Shown one piece after another: positions 53,497-61,556 of a DNA stretch of 64,000 bases (the stretch's first letter is position 1; every line of letters begins with the position of its first letter). Where the stretch lies: positions 1 through 64,000 of the forward strand of contig JAZRZH010000028.1 of the NCBI GenBank assembly GCA_045601245.1, in the 5' to 3' direction. A program made the position numbers and the translations under genes. This stretch comes from Cacconaster sp045601245 (lineage in GTDB: Bacteria; Bacteroidota; Bacteroidia; Bacteroidales; UBA932). The notes below the pieces were generated by a model. It saw only the letters and a list, made by a program, of their open reading frames with translations. It did not search any database and was not told the DNA's origin.

Positions 53497-53574
53497 AAGT
53501 GCAAATACCCCGTAATTTGCACTTCAGTCAACCTTTTTCAGGGGTAGCAAGTGCAAAAGACGCCATTTTTGCAC
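53497..53574. repeat. Two adjacent inverted repeats sharing the core AAGTGCAAA
   Basis: AAGTGCAAAT (53497-53506) pairs with ATTTGCACTT (53515-53524), and 25 bp later AAGTGCAAAA (53549-53558) pairs with TTTTTGCAC (53566-53574). Both lie in the gap between thiD and the DUF2723 gene. Neither ends in a T-run, so they are poor terminators. They may be a small palindromic repeat family or protein-binding sites. Confidence 0.6.
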
Positions 53575-53635
53575 GTCGCATAGCCGGAGATGGCTAGTGG
53601 CAACTCCGCCTCCGGCTGGCAGCGACATATACAGA

Positions 53636-53673
53636 AAAGCCGGCTGGAATCATCTTCCGGCCGGCTTCTTTGT
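53636..53673. terminator. Bidirectional terminator between thiD and the DUF2723 gene
   Basis: AAGCCGGCTGGAA pairs over 13 bp with TTCCGGCCGGCTT (one G-T pair), with TCTTT on one side and TTTTC on the other strand. Confidence 0.75.
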
Positions 53674-53693
53674 ATCAAGGATTACTTCGGAAC

Positions 53694-56600
53694 TCAATCC
53701 GCCGTTTCCGCGTCGGTATGGTCTGTGGCGATCTGAAGGGCATTGTACAGGTTCCTCTGGAGTTCCTGTGCCAGATCCGTTGCCTGCTGCTGCTCTAGGG
53801 CGTCGATCAGGTAATAGAACATCGAGATGCTGTCATCCACGATCTTCTTGCCCGAATCATCCACCGGCATCACGGTTGTCAGATAGGCTACGGTATTAAT
53901 CAAATCTGCACCGAGTTCCCTGGCGAGCATATCACCCTTCGCCGGTTCGCCGCACTTGTAGTACAGTTCGACGGCATTGATGAGGCTGACCTCATTGATA
54001 CTGCGCATCCAGGATATGCTGTACGGGAAGTTCTTCGCAGGCATTATGTCGATGCACTTGTCGATGAGATTCAGACATCTCTCCATATCGCCCTGCTCAA
54101 ACAGATGTTCCGCAGTGTTGACAAACATTTCGCGGATAGGAACAACAGCCTCGAATGTGTAGATGTTCTGGTAGTCATAATAGACATTGTCCTGCTTGAG
54201 GCTTTCGAATGCAAACACGTTCATAAGGTCGTCATACATTTTGTCAGCATCGAAATAAGCGCCATTGCGCGGATTTTCGCTCTTAATAGGCACGAGTTTG
54301 TAGCAGAAGCCGCAGTTCGTGCTCCACTTGTCGAGACCGAGGTTGACATCGGCGTTCTGTGTCACGAAATAGATAGGGCGGTCCCAGTCGTAGTGTGCGA
54401 GGATGTCGAGGATAATGAGGTCGGTCTTGCCGATACGGTTACCATTGATCTCAAGTTCCACGAAATCAGCCACCTTGTCCATATCCTTCTCAGGTACGAT
54501 GCCGTATTTGAGGACATTTTCCCTGTTGACAGGCACGAGAAGCTTCTTTGCCGGGATGAAATCCGTTTCACCATCAATCTTGAACTTCGGGTTCTTGAAT
54601 ACGTCGATCGCCTCGGATGCAAGGATAGGATGGTCGATGGCGTCGGATACGTACGGGAAGTCATTGGTGCCGTAGAGATACTGCTCCCTTTCGATAGTGA
54701 TCGGCAGAGGATCGGATTCGTACTGTCTGCGCTTCATCTGGTCGACATACCAGTCGGTTCCGAGGAGCGAGGTGTTGACGATGCGGACGTCCGTGCGGAC
54801 ATTCTCCACTTCCTGGATGTACCAGAGAGGGAATGTATCGTTGTCTCCGTGTGTGATTATCAGAGCATTCGGACCGAGTGCGGCGAGATGGTTGTATGCC
54901 ATGTCGCGGGCGGTGGTGCGGTGGCTGCGGTTGTGGTCGTCCCAGTTCTCACATCCCATTATTACAGGCACGGTGAGGCAGAGGACTGCGGCGGCAGCGG
55001 CAGGTGCGACAGTCTCCTTCTTTGTCAGTTTCTCCAGCCAGTCGGCGATCTGCATCACGCCGAGGCCGATCCAGATGGCGAATACATAGAAGGATCCGGC
55101 GTAAGCGTAGTCACGTTCACGGACCTGATATGGCGGCTGATTGAGGTAAAGGACGATAGCGATGCCTGTGAGCAGGAAAAGAAGTCCGGTGACCCAGCTG
55201 TTGCGGCCGTCGTGCTTTATCTGGTAGAACAGACCGATGAGTCCGAGGATCAGAGGCAGGAAGAAATAGTGATTCTTCGCCTTGTTGTTGAGAAGCGCCG
55301 ACGGCGCCCCGCTCTGGTCTCCGAGGCGGGCCTTGTCTATGAACGGAATACCGCTTTCCCAGTTGCCGGCCACCTTGTCTCCCGGAATCTGGCCGTGGAA
55401 ATCGTTCTGTCGTCCCACGAAGTTCCAGAAGAAGTAGCGGAAATACATATAATTGATCTGGTAGTCGAAGAAGAATACGAGATTGTCGATGAATTTAGGC
55501 ATCTGGATGGCCCGTGGCTCACCGTACAGTTCGACTCTCTTCATATTCTTTCCGGTCGAGTAGGACTCGTAGAAACCTTTCTGATGCTCGTCAAAAGAGT
55601 TCCACATACGCGGGAAGAACATCTTCGCGCCCGCAGGGTATTTCGGAACGACGTTTTCAGCCTTGTGATACTTGCCTTCCAGTGGGGTGTAGTAATCTTT
55701 GTGGTCCACTTCATAAGGGGAGAGATATGTCTCGCCGTAGATCAGAGGTGCGCTTCCGTATTGCTCGCGACCGAGATAGCGGACAAGTGTGTAAGGGTTG
55801 TCCGGCTGGTACTCATTGGTCGGGGTGTTGGCGCAGGAGCGTATGATGGTGATGGTGAATACCGAATATCCGATGACGATGGTGGTGAAGCAGAGCAGGA
55901 TGGTGTGCCAGAGAGCCTTCTCCTTCTTTCTCAAAGTCTTGAGGCCGAAGAAACAGCCGGCGAGGAGCAGCAACATGAAGATTGCCGCGCCGACATTGAA
56001 TTTAGCGCCGAATCCGTTGACGAAGATACGGTCAAAGAATGCAGTGACCTTAGGAAGGTATGGGATGATTCCGAAGAGAATCACCGCCAGTAGCACGCCG
56101 GAGAGCAGCAGCACTCCAAGTGCTTTCCAGAAGTTCACTTCACCGTCACGCTTCTTGTAATATACGATGAATACTATTGCCGGGATGGTCAGCAGGTTGA
56201 GCAGGTGGACACCGATGGAGAGGCCCATCAGGAAACAGATGAGCACCAGCCAGCGGTCCGCGTAAGGCTTTTCGGCCTCCTCCTCCCATTTGAGGATCGC
56301 CCAGAACACGACTGCCGTGAACAGGGACGACATAGCGTATACCTCGCCCTCGACAGCCGAGAACCAGAATGTGTCGGAGAAGCAGTAGGCCATTGCTCCG
56401 ACGATTCCGGCGGCCATTATCGCGATGGCACTGCCGTTGGTCATCGTGCGGCCCTTCTTCTCAAGTATGCGGCGGCCGAAATGGACTATCGTCAGATAAA
56501 GGAAGAATATCGTCAATGCTGAGCAGAGGGCGCTCATCGCATTGACCGCTGCTGCCGCGTGCATATTGTCTGTAAACATCGTGAAGAACCTTGCGAAAAG

Positions 56601-56780
56601 GTTGAATACCGGGTTTCCCGGCGGGTGGCCCACTTCCAGCTTGTATGAAGAGGCGATGAACTCACCGCAGTCCCAGAAACTTGCGGTAGGCTCGATGGTT
56701 GAAAGATAAACAAATGATGAAAGCGCCAGAACGATGACGGAGACGACATTGTTTATCAGTTTGAATCTTTTTTTCTCCAT
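53694..56780 (-). CDS. DUF2723 / GT117-type integral membrane protein
   Basis: 1028 residues from the ATG at 56778-56780. The first membrane segment is followed by TASFWDCGEFIASSYKLEVGHPPGNP near residue 36, the DUF2723 signature with an acidic pair as in GT-C glycosyltransferases. Many hydrophobic segments run to about residue 640 (including LLIFFLYLTIVHF- and GILFLLTGIAIVL-like helices), then a soluble C-terminal part of some 380 residues follows with ALGPNALIITHGDNDTFPLWYIQEV. The family is now often named glycosyltransferase family 117, thought to act in protein O-glycosylation or envelope glycan transfer. A perfect -7 box (TACCTTTG, minus, 56810-56817) lies 30 bp upstream. Confidence 0.85.
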   Translation of the reverse strand: MEKKRFKLINNVVSVIVLALSSFVYLSTIEPTASFWDCGEFIASSYKLEVGHPPGNPVFNLFARFFTMFTDNMHAAAAVNAMSALCSALTIFFLYLTIVHFGRRILEKKGRTMTNGSAIAIMAAGIVGAMAYCFSDTFWFSAVEGEVYAMSSLFTAVVFWAILKWEEEAEKPYADRWLVLICFLMGLSIGVHLLNLLTIPAIVFIVYYKKRDGEVNFWKALGVLLLSGVLLAVILFGIIPYLPKVTAFFDRIFVNGFGAKFNVGAAIFMLLLLAGCFFGLKTLRKKEKALWHTILLCFTTIVIGYSVFTITIIRSCANTPTNEYQPDNPYTLVRYLGREQYGSAPLIYGETYLSPYEVDHKDYYTPLEGKYHKAENVVPKYPAGAKMFFPRMWNSFDEHQKGFYESYSTGKNMKRVELYGEPRAIQMPKFIDNLVFFFDYQINYMYFRYFFWNFVGRQNDFHGQIPGDKVAGNWESGIPFIDKARLGDQSGAPSALLNNKAKNHYFFLPLILGLIGLFYQIKHDGRNSWVTGLLFLLTGIAIVLYLNQPPYQVRERDYAYAGSFYVFAIWIGLGVMQIADWLEKLTKKETVAPAAAAAVLCLTVPVIMGCENWDDHNRSHRTTARDMAYNHLAALGPNALIITHGDNDTFPLWYIQEVENVRTDVRIVNTSLLGTDWYVDQMKRRQYESDPLPITIEREQYLYGTNDFPYVSDAIDHPILASEAIDVFKNPKFKIDGETDFIPAKKLLVPVNRENVLKYGIVPEKDMDKVADFVELEINGNRIGKTDLIILDILAHYDWDRPIYFVTQNADVNLGLDKWSTNCGFCYKLVPIKSENPRNGAYFDADKMYDDLMNVFAFESLKQDNVYYDYQNIYTFEAVVPIREMFVNTAEHLFEQGDMERCLNLIDKCIDIMPAKNFPYSISWMRSINEVSLINAVELYYKCGEPAKGDMLARELGADLINTVAYLTTVMPVDDSGKKIVDDSISMFYYLIDALEQQQATDLAQELQRNLYNALQIATDHTDAETAD

Positions 56781-56809
56781 TGTGAACGGATTATTAATGC
56801 AATAAATAA

Positions 56810-56851
56810 CAAAGGTAGTCAAAAATCGTAAATTCTTTTTAACTAACTTTG
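56810..56851. promoter_or_regulatory. Divergent -7 boxes for the DUF2723 gene and the SUI1-like operon
   Basis: TACCTTTG on the minus strand (56810-56817) and TAACTTTG on the plus strand (56844-56851) both match TAnnTTTG. They lie 30 and 25 bp from their genes. The plus-strand box shows that the in-frame start at 56849 is false. Confidence 0.65.
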
Positions 56852-56875
56852 CAGTCTCATACAAAAACCAAGCCT

Positions 56876-57226
56876 ATGGCCGACAATGACTGGAAGAGCA
56901 GATTGGGAGTCGTTTTTTCCACCAATCCTGATTTTCAATACGATACGGAAGAAGAGCCACGGCAGGAAGCAACCCTTCCGCCTGAGAGACAGGTGCTTCG
57001 TGTAGGTATCGACCGCCGCAACAGGGGTGGGAAGCAGGTGACCCTCGTCACCGGCTTTGTCGGTTCGGACGACGACCTGGTGGAACTTGGCAGGATGCTC
57101 AAGACCAGGTGCGGGGTCGGAGGGTCAGCCAAGGACGGTGAAATCATCATTCAGGGTGATTTCCGCGACAGAGTGGTATCAATTCTGGTGGCGGCCGGAT
57201 ATTCGAAGACAAAAAGGAGTAACTGA
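56876..57226 (+). CDS. SUI1/YciH-family translation factor
   Basis: 116 residues from the ATG at 56876. The eIF1-like core RVGIDRRNRGGKQVTLVTGF (residues 47-66) and LKTRCGVGGSAKDGEIIIQGD (residues 78-98) are clear. Bacterial members may affect start-site choice. It is first in an operon with the DUF4271 gene, whose ATG overlaps its stop by one base. Confidence 0.92.
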   Translation: MADNDWKSRLGVVFSTNPDFQYDTEEEPRQEATLPPERQVLRVGIDRRNRGGKQVTLVTGFVGSDDDLVELGRMLKTRCGVGGSAKDGEIIIQGDFRDRVVSILVAAGYSKTKRSN

Positions 57227-57927
57227 TGTTTCCGCTCGATGTCATACATCCCGTTGAAGAGGCGTGGCGCGGCAGTGTCCTGCCGCTTGCCCATCATACA
57301 GGCGGATTCGAGCCGCTTGCCTTTTCAGGCAGGAATGACGGGGTGATCATAATGCTGTTAGCCATAGCGTTCCTGGCGATAGTGCTTTTCCGCAGGGTGG
57401 CCGCCACGCTCGCCGGGTCGTTCATTTTGCTTTTTTCAGATGCCCGCAAGGATGATGTCCTCAAAGACAATTCCCGCAACGTGACGGCGTTTCTGATTAC
57501 CGTGCTGCTGATACCTGTGTATTCATACATACTGACGGTTACGGGAGTCAGCACGCACGATGTCTGGATGACATTGGTGGTGCTGGTTTCCCTTTTCGTC
57601 TTCAGGGCCCTGCTGTTCCTGGTCCTTTCTGTTTCCGAAGGAGGCGGCTTTGTGAGTGAAATGAGAAGCGATTCCGACAGCACTTTCATACTTCTGATGA
57701 CGCTGTCACTGCCGGCGTACATACCGGTGGCGGTCTTCCATTCGGCAGGACAGGGATTTTCGGCTGTTTATCTCGCCATAGTGGCTGCGGTATGCATTGC
57801 AGTCTATCTGATTAAATGCTTCAGGAGAATTATTTCTTCCAGATTTTCGCTTTTTTTCTGCTTTTTGTATCTTTGCACCCTCGAAATTTTGCCCATTGCA
57901 GTGGTAGTTAAATTATTAGTGTCTTAA
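57226..57927 (+). CDS. DUF4271-family membrane protein
   Basis: 233 residues with about six or seven hydrophobic segments (for example MLLAIAFLAIVLFRRVAATLAG and FLITVLLIPVYSYILTV) and a final stretch near SLFFCFLYLCTLEILPIAVVVKLL. Members of this Bacteroidota family often sit just before a uroporphyrinogen-III synthase-like gene, as here (4 bp away). No function is assigned. Confidence 0.8.
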   Translation: MFPLDVIHPVEEAWRGSVLPLAHHTGGFEPLAFSGRNDGVIIMLLAIAFLAIVLFRRVAATLAGSFILLFSDARKDDVLKDNSRNVTAFLITVLLIPVYSYILTVTGVSTHDVWMTLVVLVSLFVFRALLFLVLSVSEGGGFVSEMRSDSDSTFILLMTLSLPAYIPVAVFHSAGQGFSAVYLAIVAAVCIAVYLIKCFRRIISSRFSLFFCFLYLCTLEILPIAVVVKLLVS

Positions 57928-57931
57928 GAAG

Positions 57932-58669
57932 ATGGGAATTAAAGACATCCTGATTTCACAGCCCGTCCCTCCGGCAACAGGCTCGCCTTATACGGATCTT
58001 ATCAATAAATACGGCCTCCATATAGATTTCTGCCCGTTTTTCAGGGTGGAATCCGTCACCCTCAAGGAATTCCGTGCGCAGAAAGTCAATATCCTTGACT
58101 ATACCGCAATAGTATTCTCTTCCAAACTTGCGATTGACTCGTTTTTCAAGATATGCGAGGAGACCAGGACCAATGTCCCGGAAACGATGAAGTATTTCTG
58201 CCAGTCCGAGGCTATCGCTCTGTATCTTCAGAAATATATTGTTTACCGCAAACGCAAGATTTTCTTCGGTTCGGGTACAGTTGCATCCATCATAGAGGCA
58301 ATCGGGACCAAGCATAAGGGTGAAAAGTTCCTGATAGCCTGCACGGACGCTCTCAAGCCGGAGGTCCACAAGCTTTTCCTCAAGGAGAAATTCGAGCACG
58401 GCAGCGCAGTCTTCGTAAAGACTGTATGCAGCGACCTCAAGGCCATTGACCTCCACAAATATCAGATGGTGGTGTTCTACAGCCCGTCGGATATCCGCTC
58501 CCTCAAGGAAAATTTTCCTGATTTCGAGCAGAAAGACCTTCTTTTCGCCATCTACGGACCGACTACGGCCAAGGCGATGAAGGTTGAGAATCTCAAGGTT
58601 GAGATTGAGGCCCCGACACCGGAGACACCGTCCATAGCCGACGCCCTCAACAAATACCTTGCGAAATAA
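57932..58669 (+). CDS. hemD: Uroporphyrinogen-III synthase (HemD) family protein
   Basis: 245 residues in two Rossmann-like halves. Y-T-A-I-V-F-S-S-K-L-A near residue 62 and VVFYSPSDIRSLKENFP near residue 180 are the HemD marks, with a GPTTAKAM block near residue 209. The family closes the tetrapyrrole ring for heme. This diverged Bacteroidota form has no other heme genes nearby, so the enzymatic role is likely but not certain. Its stop overlaps rnpA by one base. Confidence 0.82.
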   Translation: MGIKDILISQPVPPATGSPYTDLINKYGLHIDFCPFFRVESVTLKEFRAQKVNILDYTAIVFSSKLAIDSFFKICEETRTNVPETMKYFCQSEAIALYLQKYIVYRKRKIFFGSGTVASIIEAIGTKHKGEKFLIACTDALKPEVHKLFLKEKFEHGSAVFVKTVCSDLKAIDLHKYQMVVFYSPSDIRSLKENFPDFEQKDLLFAIYGPTTAKAMKVENLKVEIEAPTPETPSIADALNKYLAK

Positions 58670-59088
58670 TGGACTTCAGTCTGCCCAAAAAAGACATACT
58701 CCGCTCCAAGCGGGATATTGACGCGCTTTTTGCGGCGGACGAACATCTGTCCAAATTCCCGCTCAGGGCCCATTACAGGACCAGCACTGGCACCGGGGTC
58801 ACCAGAATGATGGTCTCCGTGCCGAAGCGCAATTTCAAGCGCGCCGTCAAGCGCAATCTGCTCAAGCGCCGCGTGCGCGAGGCCTTCCGCCTGAACCGCA
58901 GTATGCTCGGCGGGGCCGATATCGACATACTTTTCGTATATTCGGGCAAAGAAATCCTTGATTATGCCGCAATCGAATCCGCAGTCCGGACCATCTTCCA
59001 GCAGCTTCTCCGCCGTTCTGAAGAAGGCGGCAAGTTATCCGCTGATACTGCTGGTGAAGTTCTACCAGATCTGCATATCACCATATAA
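58669..59088 (+). CDS. rnpA: Ribonuclease P protein component
   Basis: 139 residues. The family motif RAVKRNLLKRRVREAFRLNR lies near residues 63-82, preceded by MVSVPKRNFK. It binds RNase P RNA for tRNA 5' maturation. In contrast to many bacteria, rpmH is not upstream. It overlaps yidD by up to 125 bases. Confidence 0.93.
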   Translation: MDFSLPKKDILRSKRDIDALFAADEHLSKFPLRAHYRTSTGTGVTRMMVSVPKRNFKRAVKRNLLKRRVREAFRLNRSMLGGADIDILFVYSGKEILDYAAIESAVRTIFQQLLRRSEEGGKLSADTAGEVLPDLHITI

Positions 59089-59239
59089 GCCGCGCTGCTG
59101 CCGCTTCACGCCGACCTGCTCGCAATATGCGCTGGAGGCGTTGAAGAAATACGGCCCGTTCAAGGGGACGTACCTTGCCGTGCGCCGCATCCTGCGGTGT
59201 CATCCTTTCGGCGGCTCCGGCTACGATCCGGTGCCGTAA
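58964..59239 (+). CDS. yidD: Membrane protein insertion efficiency factor YidD
   Basis: Up to 91 residues. The family core is complete: YPLILLVKFYQICISPYKPRCCRFTPTCSQYALEALKKYG and FGGSGYDPVP at the end. The start is uncertain. The ATG at 58964 is deep inside rnpA, and a shorter non-ATG start near LKKAASYP (about 59020) would give a more usual length. It helps YidC insert membrane proteins. Confidence 0.85.
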   Translation: MPQSNPQSGPSSSSFSAVLKKAASYPLILLVKFYQICISPYKPRCCRFTPTCSQYALEALKKYGPFKGTYLAVRRILRCHPFGGSGYDPVP

Positions 59240-59262
59240 TACGGGTGCCAAATGGCGCTTTA

Positions 59263-60006
59263 CTATCGCGTGGTTTCCTGGTTGGAGCCGGCGCTCAGAT
59301 TGAGCCAGATGCGCAGGCCGTTGATGGCGTTGATCAGGTAGAAGGAGTATTTGATGACGTAGATGAGGGCGTAGGATTCACCGGAGGCGAGAGTCAGCGA
59401 CCACATTATGATGGAGGATACGTTGACGCCTATCCAGAAGAACCACTGGTTCATATAGGCATTTGACATCAGATATTGGCCGATGATGTTGCATACTGTC
59501 GAGAAGGCGTCGGCCAGGACGAGCATCTTGATGAGAGTGTGCGATTCACTGTGGTCGAAACGGTTGAGGATGAGGTAGGCTGCAACGAGGCTGAGTGCGA
59601 ATATGCCGAGATAAATGGCCCACTGGCGGCCTGTGAAGCGGCGCGCCTTGACTTTCTTCTTCTCGGACGCCCCGCGTTTCTTCCACTGTATGAAACCGAA
59701 TACCTGCATCGGGACGAAGTACAGGGCATGCAGGGCAGCATTGCCGTAGCGGCCGCTGATAAAGCATATCACCGCATATATCGTGACGTCGAAGAAGCCG
59801 AAGAAGAAGGTGGCGATCCTGCCGTTGGCTGCGCAGACAGTGCTGAGCACGCCGAAGATGGAACCTATCGCCGAGACGATGAGTATCATCTTTCCCGTGT
59901 CGGTGGTATTCCATTTGAAAACAGTGGCCAGAATGGTCATTACCGCCATACCAATGAGTATGGTCGCGTTGAAGATGCGGTTGAAGCGCTTGTCGTCGAA
60001 AGCCAT
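59263..60006 (-). CDS. PnuC-family vitamin/nucleoside transporter
   Basis: 247 residues with about seven membrane segments. GFFDVTIYAVICFISGRYGNA, YFVPMQVFGFIQWKKRG and MNQWFFWIGVNVSSIIMW are PnuC family blocks. Members carry nicotinamide riboside, thiamine or riboflavin. There is no TPP riboswitch before it, so the thiamine type is not supported by context. It follows uvrC by 6 bp. Confidence 0.85.
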   Translation of the reverse strand: MAFDDKRFNRIFNATILIGMAVMTILATVFKWNTTDTGKMILIVSAIGSIFGVLSTVCAANGRIATFFFGFFDVTIYAVICFISGRYGNAALHALYFVPMQVFGFIQWKKRGASEKKKVKARRFTGRQWAIYLGIFALSLVAAYLILNRFDHSESHTLIKMLVLADAFSTVCNIIGQYLMSNAYMNQWFFWIGVNVSSIIMWSLTLASGESYALIYVIKYSFYLINAINGLRIWLNLSAGSNQETTR

Positions 60007-60012
60007 GCTTTT

Positions 60013-61509
60013 TTATTGTTTGTTTAATTCTTCGTGAATGATTGCCGCAAGTTTCGGCCCGACCTCTGCGGCCAGGTCGTCCAGCGGCGCCGCGGCTATG
60101 CGCTTGACGCTGCGGAATCTGCGCAGAAGTTTTGTCTCCGTGGCGGGACCGACGCCGGCGATGGAGCGGAGTTCTGAATCCACCTCGCTCTTGCGGCGGC
60201 GCGCCCTGTGGTGGGTGATGCCGAATCGGTGGGCCTCGTCGCGGATCTGCATCAGTATTCGCAGCGCGGAGGAGTTCTTGTCGAGGAACAGAGGGTCGGG
60301 GTCTCCCGGTATGTACACCTCTTCGAGCCTTTCGGCCAGTCCCACGACGAACATCTCGTCGCGCAGGCCAAGTTCCAGAAGTGCCTCCAGAGCGCATCCC
60401 AGCTGGCCTTTTCCGCCATCGATGACTACCAGCTGAGGCAGGGATTCCCCTTCGGCGAGCATTCTCGAATAGCGGCGGTTGACCACCTCCTTCATCGAGG
60501 CGTAGTCGTTGGCGCCGACCACCGTCTTGATGAGGAAATGCCTGTAATCCTTCTTGCTCGGGATGCCGTCCTTGAAGACGACACACGCCGCCACCGGATT
60601 CGTTCCCTGTATGTTGGAGTTGTCGAAGCACTCGATGTGCACCGGCTTTTTGCTCATTCCCAATGCCTTGCGGAGTTCTTCCAGAGCCTTCTGGTTGCGT
60701 ACCACCTGTCTCGGAAGTTTCTTCTCCTGCAGCAGTTCATAGGTCTCCATATCCAGGATGCCGTGGCCGACTACCTTCTGCCGCTTGTGGTGTATGTCCA
60801 GCAGGCGCAGCCGCTCTTTCCATTGAGCCGCCTCCTCGAAGCGTAGTTCGGCGGCGGCCTTTTCCATTTCTGCCTTGAAAGACTCCATCAGCGGTCTGAC
60901 GCGCCCGCTCAACAGGGCGTTGATGCTGTCAATCTGGGAGTCGTACTGCTCCTGGGACTGCATCCCCGCGCACGGAGCGGCACATTTGCCGAGATGATAG
61001 TTGAGGCAGGGACGGATCTTCCCGCCCCGGATGACCTCGTCCGTCAGGTTGTGGCGGCATACGCGCACCTGGTAGATGCTTCCTATCAGGTCCAGCAGCC
61101 TGTGGGCGAACTGCACCGAGGCGTACGGGCCGTAATAGCGAGAGCCGTCCTTGATGTATCTGTGGGTCAGACAGACGCGCGGGAAGCGCTCTCCCTTGAT
61201 GCAGATCCAGGGATAGGTCTTGTCATCCTTGAGCATTATGTTGTACTTCGGCTGGAGCTGCTTGATGAGGTTGTTCTCCAACAGGAGGGCGTCCTCCTCG
61301 GTCTCCACGACGGTGTACTGCAGGTCGGCGATGTTGGAGACCAGCGCGGCCGTCTTGCGGTTCAGCTGCTCCACCGGCACAAAATACTGTGACACACGAC
61401 GTTTCAGATTCTTCGCCTTGCCTACATAGATGATGGTCCCTTCCGAATCGAAGTACCTGTATACACCCGGGGTGTCAGGAAGGGCGCTCACCTTGTCTCT
61501 TATATTCAT
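60013..61509 (-). CDS. uvrC: Excinuclease ABC subunit UvrC, shortened form
   Basis: 498 residues, about 100 fewer than usual. The GIY-YIG nuclease domain (GVYRYFDSEGTIIYVGKAKNLKRRVSQY, residues 15-42) and the Cys cluster RPCLNYHLGKCAAPCAG (residues 166-182) are present. The UVR motif AAAELRFEEAAQWKERL is near residue 218, the RNase-H-like nuclease core HIECFDNSNIQGTNPVA near residue 291, and the C-terminal HhH SIAGVGPATETKLLRRF is also complete. Missing is the stretch between the UVR motif and the RNase-H-like core, joined here at about residues 248-270 (bases 60699-60768). It makes the two incisions of nucleotide excision repair. The reading frame is intact across the join. Confidence 0.93.
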   Translation of the reverse strand: MNIRDKVSALPDTPGVYRYFDSEGTIIYVGKAKNLKRRVSQYFVPVEQLNRKTAALVSNIADLQYTVVETEEDALLLENNLIKQLQPKYNIMLKDDKTYPWICIKGERFPRVCLTHRYIKDGSRYYGPYASVQFAHRLLDLIGSIYQVRVCRHNLTDEVIRGGKIRPCLNYHLGKCAAPCAGMQSQEQYDSQIDSINALLSGRVRPLMESFKAEMEKAAAELRFEEAAQWKERLRLLDIHHKRQKVVGHGILDMETYELLQEKKLPRQVVRNQKALEELRKALGMSKKPVHIECFDNSNIQGTNPVAACVVFKDGIPSKKDYRHFLIKTVVGANDYASMKEVVNRRYSRMLAEGESLPQLVVIDGGKGQLGCALEALLELGLRDEMFVVGLAERLEEVYIPGDPDPLFLDKNSSALRILMQIRDEAHRFGITHHRARRRKSEVDSELRSIAGVGPATETKLLRRFRSVKRIAAAPLDDLAAEVGPKLAAIIHEELNKQ

Positions 61510-61522
61510 AAGAAATTATTAT

Positions 61523-61530
61523 TATCTTTG
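61523..61530 (+). promoter_or_regulatory. -7 box of the two-domain acyltransferase
   Basis: TATCTTTG matches TAnnTTTG and ends 26 bp before the ATG at 61557. No good -33 is seen. It decides against the TTG start at 61542, which would leave almost no leader. Confidence 0.55.
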
Positions 61531-61556
61531 TAGGTTAAGAATTGAAACGACCATTT

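Noticed and set aside
54105..56093. A 662-codon open frame on the plus strand opposite the DUF2723 gene
   Set aside because: Its translation is rich in Asp, Glu, Val and Arg with no domain motif. It is the mirror of a well-supported membrane protein and has no promoter or ribosome-binding site of its own.
59546..60631. A 361-codon minus-strand frame overlapping pnuC and uvrC
   Set aside because: The product is Arg/His/Gly-rich and low in hydrophobic residues, typical of an off-frame reading of GC-rich DNA. Both overlapping genes are firmly identified.
60013..61509. A frameshift or split in uvrC
   Set aside because: The shortened protein is in one open frame with correct motifs on both sides, so the observation is an internal loss, not a frameshift.
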